Below are positions 31,132 to 37,281 of a DNA stretch of 37,281 nt, one piece after another. The stretch comes from Bacteriovoracaceae bacterium. Lineage in GTDB: Bacteria > Bdellovibrionota > Bacteriovoracia > Bacteriovoracales > Bacteriovoracaceae. How positions within the stretch are numbered: the stretch's first letter is position 1; each line of letters begins with the position of its first letter. A program made the translations under genes and the position numbers. The stretch lies in contig CANFNX010000008.1 of assembly GCA_947448495.1 (NCBI GenBank), forward strand, positions 1-37,281. Reading direction: 5' to 3'. The notes under the pieces are model-generated. The model saw only the letters and a program-made list of their open reading frames with translations, was not told the origin of the DNA and searched no databases.

Positions 31132-33009
31132 CTAAACGATATATTGAGAAAGTTCTTGAACCAACGCCTGACTACGTGTCACAAATTTTTCTTTATCTTC
31201 AGAAGATAGGCCTTCAGAAGATAATGAAGCTAAGTCCTGAACATGGTAGCAAATTTTCTGGGCAAGATCCTTTTTTTCTCCCTTTTCCCATATTTTGAGG
31301 GCGTTTTTAATTAAAGGATTTGAAGGATTGATTACAAGTGTTTTCTTTATTGGCATGGCGAAAGCAGAGTTGCCCATTGATTTGGTCATTTGTTGAAAAC
31401 GCTTCATGTTTTCATCAACCTTGAAGTAGGCACTTGCTGAGGCATTTTTTAGATTTTTTACATCTACATCTAATTTTGCTTCTAATTCTTTATTGTCCCC
31501 CACCAAAACTTGCTTGAAAAATTCTTTTACTTTTATGTCGTCTGCAGAAGTCGCAGTCGTTTCAAGTAGGTTTTCTATTTCAGAATCAATAGCTGAGAAC
31601 TTAAATGATTTATCATCTTGTTTATGCATTTCTACATGTTGCATGAAATGTGGATCGATGTACTGATCAGTTTCAATAACTTGAATTCCTTCAGCTAAGA
31701 GTTGTTTACGAAGGGATTCATCACTTAAGTTTTTTTCGAAATAGACATACTTATCATTTAGCTTCTCTTTGTAATTTTCCGGAATCGTGCTTTGATATTC
31801 TTCAAAAGTTACAAGTTTATTCTCAGAGTTTTTGAAGAGGACCATTTTTCTCATAATCTCATCAAACTTAGTGTCTTGCATGCAACCATATTTTACAAAA
31901 AGTCCTATATCTTCCCAGACTTTTTCGAAACGTTCACGATCAGTATTGAAGAGTTTCTTCAGAGACTCAGCTACCTTTTTGATGATGTAGTTCGAAATCT
32001 TTTTAATGTTTGGATCACCCTGTAGGGCGGAACGAGATACGTTGAGAGGAATATCAGTGGAGTCAATTGCTCCCTTGAGAAGGCCTAGAAAATCTGGGAC
32101 AACATTTTTTACACTATCTGAAACAAAAACTTGTTTGCAATAAAGCTTAATTCCATTCTCTTGGATTGGTTTATTTTGATTGAGTTTAGGAAAAAATAAG
32201 ACCCCTTGGAGGGTAAAGGGATGATCTACATTAAGGTGAAGCCAAAAAAGTGGCTCCTGATCCATAGGGAATTTCTTTCGATAAAACTCTTTGTAATCTT
32301 CGTCTTTTAGTGTTGTTGGATCTTTTTTCCAGATGGGAGTTGTTTCATTTATCACATCCTCCTTGGAATCTGGTGTGGACAGATCCCTAACTGAAACTGG
32401 ATAAGGCATAAAATCGCAATAGCGCTCAAGTGTTTCTCGTAATTTCCAAGAATCAAGAAAGTCTAGGGAGTCAGAACTGATATAAAGTTTGATGCTCGTT
32501 CCTACATCTGTTTTGGCCGATTCCCCAAATTCATAATCAGTATCACCATGACAGGTCCATTTCGTAGCTGTTGAGCCAGGATTCATGGATAGAGATTCGA
32601 CCTCTACTTTTTCTGAAACCATGAAAGCCGAGTAAAAGCCAAGTCCAAATTTACCAATAATTTCATCTTTGGCCGTTGTATTCCCGAGGTCCTTCATCTT
32701 TTGAACAAACTCTTCTGCCCCTGAGAAGGCCAGTTGAGCGATGTATTTTTCAACTTCCGTCTCATTCATTCCAAGACCGTTATCTGTCACGGTAATGAGC
32801 TTATTGGCCTTATCAATCTCAATAGTTACCTTTCCTTCAGGGGTTTCATGACCTTGAGATCGGGCGATGGTGGCCCTTTTGGTGATGGCATCACATGCGT
32901 TGGAGACTAATTCACGGATAAAAATATCGTGCTCTGAGTAAAGCCATTTTTTGATAATCGGAAAAATATCGTTAGTTTTGACTGAAATCGATCCTTTACG
33001 GGTACTCAT
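31132..33009 (-). CDS. htpG: chaperone HtpG (bacterial Hsp90)
   Basis: This ATP-dependent chaperone has 625 residues from ATG 33009, chosen because GGAGGA lies 5 bases upstream (in-frame ATG 33021 overlaps that site). The GHKL ATPase domain shows RELVSNACDAI, VTDNGLGMN and GKFGLGFYSAFMV. The middle domain includes LNVSRSALQGDPNIKKI with the catalytic Arg loop. The C-terminal dimer part is shorter and less conserved, as usual. There is no organelle-type linker. Upstream lies a triple TGTCAT repeat that may be a regulatory site. Confidence 0.97.
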   Translation of the reverse strand: MSTRKGSISVKTNDIFPIIKKWLYSEHDIFIRELVSNACDAITKRATIARSQGHETPEGKVTIEIDKANKLITVTDNGLGMNETEVEKYIAQLAFSGAEEFVQKMKDLGNTTAKDEIIGKFGLGFYSAFMVSEKVEVESLSMNPGSTATKWTCHGDTDYEFGESAKTDVGTSIKLYISSDSLDFLDSWKLRETLERYCDFMPYPVSVRDLSTPDSKEDVINETTPIWKKDPTTLKDEDYKEFYRKKFPMDQEPLFWLHLNVDHPFTLQGVLFFPKLNQNKPIQENGIKLYCKQVFVSDSVKNVVPDFLGLLKGAIDSTDIPLNVSRSALQGDPNIKKISNYIIKKVAESLKKLFNTDRERFEKVWEDIGLFVKYGCMQDTKFDEIMRKMVLFKNSENKLVTFEEYQSTIPENYKEKLNDKYVYFEKNLSDESLRKQLLAEGIQVIETDQYIDPHFMQHVEMHKQDDKSFKFSAIDSEIENLLETTATSADDIKVKEFFKQVLVGDNKELEAKLDVDVKNLKNASASAYFKVDENMKRFQQMTKSMGNSAFAMPIKKTLVINPSNPLIKNALKIWEKGEKKDLAQKICYHVQDLASLSSEGLSSEDKEKFVTRSQALVQELSQYIV

Positions 33010-33027
33010 CTGGTCCTCCATCTATAG

Positions 33028-33049
33028 TGTCATTTTGTCATCTTGTCAT
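33028..33049. repeat. three TGTCAT repeats with 8-base period upstream of htpG
   Basis: TGTCAT occurs at 33028, 33036 and 33044 (ATGACA on the htpG sense strand), exactly 8 bases apart and directly before the htpG ribosome site. A TATAGA that could serve as -10 lies next to it. It may be an operator or a simple short tandem repeat. Confidence 0.6.
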
Positions 33050-33110
33050 TTTGCGTAATAATCCACTAGAAATATGGTTATGAAATTGAAATCGTCAAGG
33101 GTCGTGGTCC

Positions 33111-33635
33111 ATGTCCAATGAAATTATTCCTCTCTTTGTTTTAACGACTGGGGGGACGATTGAGAAAATATACGATGAGTTTGAAGGTTCTCTTCAGAAT
33201 CGCGACACTATCGTAAAAAATAAAATTCTTCAGAAGTTGCGGCTCCCTTATACTGAAATTCAAGTCAAACAGATCATGGCCAAAGATTCTTTGTATATGG
33301 ATGATAAGGATCGCGCTTCTATCCTGGAGTCGATAAAAACTTACTCACGTTTTGGAAATCCGATTGTCGTTCTTCATGGCACTGACACTATGGATCTTAC
33401 TTCAAAATTTTGTTTTGATAATTTTAAAGAAATTTCTGTCCCCGTGGTTTTTACCGGAGCGATGAAACCTTTGGGCTTTGATGATTCGGATGCTGCTCAA
33501 AATGTGATCGAAGCGACTTTTGCTGCTCGTATCATGAAGCCAGGTTATTACGTCACTTTTCACGGGAAGCTTTTTACCGTTCCCCATTTTAGAAAAAATA
33601 AACAACGGGGAACATTTGAGGAGATTGAAGCATGA
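33111..33635 (+). CDS. asparaginase N-terminal domain protein
   Basis: This 174-residue protein corresponds only to the N-terminal half of L-asparaginases (normally ~330 residues). The first catalytic Thr motif TTGGTIEK and the second motif VVLHGTDTMDLTS (Thr-Asp) are intact, and VPVVFTGAMKP with the Lys is present. The C-terminal domain that completes the dimeric active site is absent. The gene ends with an ATGA overlap with the nuclease gene and no downstream remnant is seen, so it looks like a genuine single-domain protein, not a fresh truncation. Activity on asparagine is uncertain. Confidence 0.85.
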   Translation: MSNEIIPLFVLTTGGTIEKIYDEFEGSLQNRDTIVKNKILQKLRLPYTEIQVKQIMAKDSLYMDDKDRASILESIKTYSRFGNPIVVLHGTDTMDLTSKFCFDNFKEISVPVVFTGAMKPLGFDDSDAAQNVIEATFAARIMKPGYYVTFHGKLFTVPHFRKNKQRGTFEEIEA

Positions 33636-34468
33636 GAACTTTATTTGGGATTTTATTGCTTATCAGCGCTCAAACTGTTCTTGCCTGGGGACCAACAGGA
33701 CATAGGGTTGTAGGGGATATTACTGAGAGACATCTCATGCCCTTGGCTGCAGCGAAGGCGCAAAGACTTCTCAGTGGTCAGAGTCTCGCTCGCGTCGCGA
33801 CTTGGCCAGATGAAATTAAATCGGACCCCGCTCAATATCAGTCGACTTTTAGTTGGCACTATACCACTTGGCCTCTAGAGGCTCCTACCCATACTGAGCA
33901 GGATGAGACTCCCACCAGTGGACAGTTGCTCAAATCAATCAACGAACAATTGGCAGTTCTCAAAGATGTGAACGCAACTGATGAAAAAAAAGCTTTTTCT
34001 CTGAAGTTTCTCGTTCATCTGTTGGGTGACTTGCATATGCCTTTACATGTCGGAAATGGGTCTGACCAAGGTGGAAACTTTTGTAAAGTTAATTTTATGG
34101 GAAAGCCTACCAATTTGCACTCCGTGTGGGATGAAGGAATGATTGGAGCGACTTCTTTAAGTTATACCGAAATCACGAAGTTTATACTTGAAGACAAAAC
34201 ATCGAGTGATTTTTTTGCTGCTAAAGCAGGGACAATCATGGATTGGGCGCAAGAATCAAAAAATATGAATGCAACTATTTATCCGGCCGAGGTTGTTCCA
34301 TCACCTGAACCTACGGCGATGAAAGCCTATTGCAAGAAAGATGCTCTACCTGAAGAGATGCCGAAGCTCTCCTATGAATACAGTTACAAATTCTTGCCGG
34401 TCGTTTACAAGAGACTGTATGAAGCAGGTATCCGCCTGGCCTGGATTCTTAATGACAATTTGAAATAA
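33632..34468 (+). CDS. S1/P1-type zinc nuclease, secreted
   Basis: This 278-residue protein has signal peptide MRTLFGILLLISAQTVLA; the mature protein begins with Trp, whose backbone is a zinc ligand in this family. The three-zinc set is visible: WGPTGHR, TWPDEIK, WHYTTWP, HLLGDLHMPLHVG and LHSVWDEGM. Such enzymes cut single-stranded nucleic acids, mostly in the periplasm or outside the cell, and could help use prey or environmental nucleic acids. It is coupled to the asparaginase-like gene by a 4-base overlap and followed by a terminator hairpin. Confidence 0.93.
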   Translation: MRTLFGILLLISAQTVLAWGPTGHRVVGDITERHLMPLAAAKAQRLLSGQSLARVATWPDEIKSDPAQYQSTFSWHYTTWPLEAPTHTEQDETPTSGQLLKSINEQLAVLKDVNATDEKKAFSLKFLVHLLGDLHMPLHVGNGSDQGGNFCKVNFMGKPTNLHSVWDEGMIGATSLSYTEITKFILEDKTSSDFFAAKAGTIMDWAQESKNMNATIYPAEVVPSPEPTAMKAYCKKDALPEEMPKLSYEYSYKFLPVVYKRLYEAGIRLAWILNDNLK

Positions 34469-34482
34469 GACGCCATCCTAAA

Positions 34483-34514
34483 GACGCACTTTTTGCCTCT
34501 ACTGAAAGTGCGTC
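34483..34514 (+). terminator. hairpin after the nuclease gene
   Basis: A 10-pair perfect stem (GACGCACTTT and AAAGTGCGTC) with a 12-base loop lies 14 bases after the nuclease stop. It lacks a T run, so its efficiency as a terminator is uncertain. Confidence 0.6.
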
Positions 34515-34641
34515 CCATATCGTAAATCCTCGTAAAGATTGAAGAAGCATTCCTTTTTACTCCAATAATCTCGATCTAAATCATAATGAGTTTAAGAATT
34601 TCGATGAATTCCTCCGATAAGACATGTGAGGATCAAGGATT

Positions 34642-36603
34642 ATGGTCTATTCGACTTTAGGGAAGAAAACAATTAGCTCGCTACTAATGTCAGCAGTTCT
34701 GCTTTCAGGATGTTTACCGTCTGATATCCCTTCCTCAAATAGACAACAATTTAATACGACTCCTAGTGGAGAATCTCCAAATGGTGCTGGAGCCGGTGCA
34801 ACTTCAACTACCAGTGGCTCAGGTAGTGGAGCCTCAATCCTTCCACCCAGAGTTGAAATTCGTCATTTGATCGAACCGAATCTTTCTACAGATCCAAACT
34901 ATTCATCGGGAACTGGATTTTCGGGGGGAGGAAGTTACGTTCGAAAATTAACTCTTCCTAAAAATTTTCAAGGCAAACTTTATCTCGCGGGGATTAACAT
35001 CGGAACCCTTTCTTCAACTATTGTGAAGGTGAGGTTTAAGTTTGGTGTGAATCAAGAGTCGGTAGTGATTCCTGCTACTGTTGCGCAAGCCCCTGGTATT
35101 ACACCTCAAACGAACATCAATGTTTTAGTGATGGATATGCGTTCAGAACCTCTTCGCAATATTAGACTTCCTTATGACTTGTTTGATTACAATGACTATG
35201 GTGCTACAGAAACTCCAGTTCAGGATAATAGAAACACAGGCCTCTACTGTCGTGGTCTAAGAGTGGAGGATGACCCAACATTCACTGGTATTGGACAATG
35301 TGATGGACTCCAACCAGATGAAGAATGCCTCTACGCATATGCTAAAGTCATGGATCAAGGATTGGTAAAAGAGGTCCTGAGTGGTTCATCATTGGTTTAT
35401 GTTCCGACCACCCCTTCTTTGCCTCAAGTTAAAAGCAATGTTGGTGAGTCTTATTATCAAGATTATTTATCTCAGGCTTTAAAGAAGCCACTAATTGATA
35501 GTTATAATGGCCCTTTCAAATTTAGTGAAGCAGCCATTCCTTTAAATTCGAGCGATTCAATTGATATTAATTTTTCTTCTTCGCTTTCGTCAGTTGTTAT
35601 TGATTGGACTGCGAAGAATATAAATTCTGCAAATTATTTCTATCGAGGCCCTTACCGCCTTGTGAACAAAGCAGAGTGGCAATTTCAGTTTTCTGATCTA
35701 GTGGGGTCGAAGCGGTTATTCAAAAATAGCCGCCCATACTTGGGATCACCCACCATAGCCGTGCCGGAAAATAACACTATTTATTTTGGATCATACTTAT
35801 TTCCACTTGCGACTCAGCTTGATCTCGCAGCAAATGTTTCTCACCTAAGTTCTGCGACCTGGGATGGAGATAGGGCAGAAATGACTCTTGCGGTACCCGG
35901 AAAGACTATGTGGATGGATGGTTCGAATGCGAGAAGCCAGAGTAAAAATGCTGATCTTGAACATGTTGGTTCGTGCAATGTCACTTCATCAATGGAAATC
36001 ATTGCTAAAGACAAAAATGGTAACGAGTATGTGATCGCACTTTCTAAGGATGTGAAGCTGCAGTTGGTCCGCCCGATTCAACATTATACGGATAGTGGAA
36101 ATGATGTGCTTTATACAAATTTCAAAACTTGCTCTTCTAATGCAAGCTGTGGGGGAAATGAGTGCTGTTTTAACAATCGTTGTTGGGATGAAACTCTTGT
36201 TTCTCAGTGTTACGACAATTCAAGCATTCAAGGTAACAAACAAATTGGTGAATCTTGTCTCACAGATATGGACTGTTCGAGTTTATGTTGTAATAGAAGC
36301 TCAGGTATGTGTGCTCCCCATAATACATTCTTAAATCCATCGGTTCTTTGCTCCAAGCCGATTGGAGATTTCTGTATCGCCAAAGAATGGTGCCAGAAAA
36401 CTCCAGTGATCAGATGCCTGATCGTTAAGACGGGGACAGATTCACTCGGGAATACAACGTGTCGCCAGCAGTGCTACACCACAAATGAATTTGGAGATTG
36501 TAAGTCTGGGGTATGCGTAGCGCCTTATCAGGCACCCATCACAACTTTTGATCCGAATGCACCTAATGCATGCGCCAATGCTGTCGCTGCTCCAAACTTT
36601 TAA
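34642..36603 (+). CDS. large lipoprotein with Cys-rich C-terminal domain
   Basis: This 653-residue protein has signal peptide ending in LLSGC (lipobox) at residue 24, then a low-complexity Gly/Ser/Thr linker (about 40-75), which points to a surface or periplasmic protein on a flexible tether. The middle has no recognised domain. The last ~150 residues hold about 20 Cys, including ASCGGNECCFNNRCW and DCSSLCCNRSSGMC, which resemble small disulfide-knot modules. A sigma28-like element lies shortly upstream (34593-34620). Such proteins are common in predatory and other surface-active bacteria, but no role can be assigned. Confidence 0.8.
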   Translation: MVYSTLGKKTISSLLMSAVLLSGCLPSDIPSSNRQQFNTTPSGESPNGAGAGATSTTSGSGSGASILPPRVEIRHLIEPNLSTDPNYSSGTGFSGGGSYVRKLTLPKNFQGKLYLAGINIGTLSSTIVKVRFKFGVNQESVVIPATVAQAPGITPQTNINVLVMDMRSEPLRNIRLPYDLFDYNDYGATETPVQDNRNTGLYCRGLRVEDDPTFTGIGQCDGLQPDEECLYAYAKVMDQGLVKEVLSGSSLVYVPTTPSLPQVKSNVGESYYQDYLSQALKKPLIDSYNGPFKFSEAAIPLNSSDSIDINFSSSLSSVVIDWTAKNINSANYFYRGPYRLVNKAEWQFQFSDLVGSKRLFKNSRPYLGSPTIAVPENNTIYFGSYLFPLATQLDLAANVSHLSSATWDGDRAEMTLAVPGKTMWMDGSNARSQSKNADLEHVGSCNVTSSMEIIAKDKNGNEYVIALSKDVKLQLVRPIQHYTDSGNDVLYTNFKTCSSNASCGGNECCFNNRCWDETLVSQCYDNSSIQGNKQIGESCLTDMDCSSLCCNRSSGMCAPHNTFLNPSVLCSKPIGDFCIAKEWCQKTPVIRCLIVKTGTDSLGNTTCRQQCYTTNEFGDCKSGVCVAPYQAPITTFDPNAPNACANAVAAPNF

Positions 36604-36606
36604 TCA

Positions 36607-36636
36607 TTGATACAGGACTAATAGCTAGGGCATAAT
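36607..36636 (+). promoter_or_regulatory. sigma70-like promoter upstream of the epimerase gene
   Basis: TTGATA (36607-36612) and CATAAT (36631-36636), each 5/6 to consensus, are separated by 18 bases. The start would lie near 36643, giving a short leader before ATG 36657. It is predicted by eye. Confidence 0.55.
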
Positions 36637-36656
36637 GGACTCTTGAGGAGACCAAA

Positions 36657-37088
36657 ATGTCGTTGCCAGATTCTCAAGATTTCATTCTTGATCACGTCGC
36701 CATAGCCGTGAAGAGTATTGCTGCCACCAAAAAAATTTATGAAGATTTAGGACTCGTATTTTCTCCTAAATTGGAAGAGGTTAAAGAGCAAAAGGTATTA
36801 ACGGCATTTGCTCAGATTGATGAAAATGCACACATTGAACTTCTTGAGCCGACCTCTATAGAGTCAACCATTCATAAATTTATTGAATCTAAGGGGGAAG
36901 GTATTCATCATCTTTGCTTCAAAGTTACTGACGTAAAGACTAAAACTCTAGATTTGATGCAGAAAGGTTATAAATTCATTTATCCTGAGCCTCGTATTGG
37001 TGCTGGAGGCTGTCTCGTCAACTTTATCCATCCTAAGTCGACCGGTGGTGTTCTGATCGAAATTTCTCAAAGGCTTGAGCATGTCTAA
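36657..37088 (+). CDS. mce: methylmalonyl-CoA epimerase
   Basis: This 143-residue glyoxalase-fold enzyme interconverts (S)- and (R)-methylmalonyl-CoA in propionyl-CoA metabolism. Two beta-alpha-beta-beta-beta units are seen. Metal ligands are in LDHVAIAV (His), GIHHLCF (His) and VLIEISQ (Glu), and the IELLEP block is typical. GGAG lies 7 bases before the ATG. It overlaps the next gene by 8 bases, so the two are probably cotranscribed. Length is normal for the family. Confidence 0.92.
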   Translation: MSLPDSQDFILDHVAIAVKSIAATKKIYEDLGLVFSPKLEEVKEQKVLTAFAQIDENAHIELLEPTSIESTIHKFIESKGEGIHHLCFKVTDVKTKTLDLMQKGYKFIYPEPRIGAGGCLVNFIHPKSTGGVLIEISQRLEHV

Positions 37089-37281
37089 TTACCAATTTGT
37101 TGCCCCCCCTCTCACCCGCATAAATAAAATCATGTTGATCCTGTCTGGGGCCTTCTTTTTAATCGGTTCGATTTTAAAAGCCGTTGGAGCGATTGATTTA
37201 ACAAGTCTTTTGGGTCTTTCAGGCGCGGGACTCATGAGTGGAATGGTCTTCCAACTTATTTCATATTCTTTTATTGAAAAC
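37081..37281 (+). CDS. N-terminal part of a rhomboid-like membrane protein (runs off the window)
   Basis: The frame starts at ATG 37081, overlapping the mce stop, and stays open to the window end (67 codons). It reads MSNYQFVAPPLTRINKIMLI, then a hydrophobic helix, then a segment ending SGMVFQLISYSFIE. That last block resembles the start of rhomboid proteins, where a GxxWxLxTYxFLH pattern precedes the second helix. The catalytic Ser and His would lie outside the window, so peptidase activity cannot be judged. A run of seven C (37104-37110) lies within codons 8-10. Confidence 0.55.
   Translation, partial: MSNYQFVAPPLTRINKIMLILSGAFFLIGSILKAVGAIDLTSLLGLSGAGLMSGMVFQLISYSFIEN

Noticed and set aside
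33111-33635. Asparaginase-like gene as a truncated pseudogene
   Set aside because: It ends in an ATGA overlap with the next gene and no C-terminal remnant is seen downstream in any frame, so a stable single-domain gene is more likely.
1-37281. CRISPR arrays, insertion sequences, prophage or integrase genes
   Set aside because: No regularly spaced direct repeats, transposase or integrase motifs were seen; the single tRNA has no flanking duplicated end suggesting an integrated element.

Overview
The window looks like chromosomal backbone of a Gram-negative bacterium with moderately AT-rich DNA, an outer-membrane barrel protein, several lipoproteins, LPS heptose synthesis (hldD), a Tat translocase subunit and tightly packed, often overlapping genes. 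Gene content and the style of the lipoproteins suggest Bdellovibrionota (Bacteriovorax/Peredibacter-like). That placement is inference; no 16S or other marker is present.

Layout. (1) 1-12629, + strand: a NADH:quinone oxidoreductase (complex I) operon entered inside nuoC and running nuoD-E-F-G-H-I-J-K-L-M-N, ending with a small acylphosphatase-like protein and a clean hairpin terminator. nuoC and nuoD are separate genes. NuoG is short: it keeps its Fe-S clusters, including N7, but has lost most of the molybdopterin-like domain. (2) 12751-17911: a sigma70-like promoter, a tRNA-Leu(UAA) on the opposite strand, then a tightly coupled + strand cluster: lipoprotein, NuoB-like protein without its cluster cysteines, fused NuoC-NuoD-like protein without the quinone-site His/Tyr, NuoI-like protein keeping exactly one of two [4Fe-4S] sites, and a membrane fatty-acid desaturase. 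This second, stripped-down complex I peripheral-arm set is the most unusual gene cluster here. (3) 17908-20590, - strand: D-2-hydroxyacid dehydrogenase, ureohydrolase and aat. (4) 20639-23938: methionine aminopeptidase, a NifU-like/BFD [2Fe-2S] protein, a small secreted protein, tatC and an unknown protein. (5) 24151-25905, - strand: speE-speB polyamine genes. (6) 26039-28019, + strand: hldD, a standalone FliG C-terminal-like protein and pyroglutamyl peptidase, all overlapping. (7) 28042-29147, - strand: a tandem pair of secreted paralogues separated by a (TTAA)5 tract. (8) 29160-30041: a 417-base non-coding stretch with two structured elements and a sigma54-type promoter, leading to a DksA/TraR-family gene. 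The leader folds on paper into a three-way junction with GGA-bearing loops and carries six GGAT motifs, resembling a CsrA/RsmA-binding RNA. (9) 30045-33009, - strand: outer-membrane protein and htpG. (10) 33111-37281, + strand: asparaginase N-domain protein, S1/P1 nuclease, large Cys-rich lipoprotein, methylmalonyl-CoA epimerase and the start of a rhomboid-like membrane protein.

How it works together. The main operon supplies the respiratory proton pump. The second cluster may be an accessory or regulatory derivative of that machine, or a repurposed electron carrier, possibly feeding the adjacent desaturase (hypothesis only). The most interesting non-coding signal is the dksA leader or sRNA.
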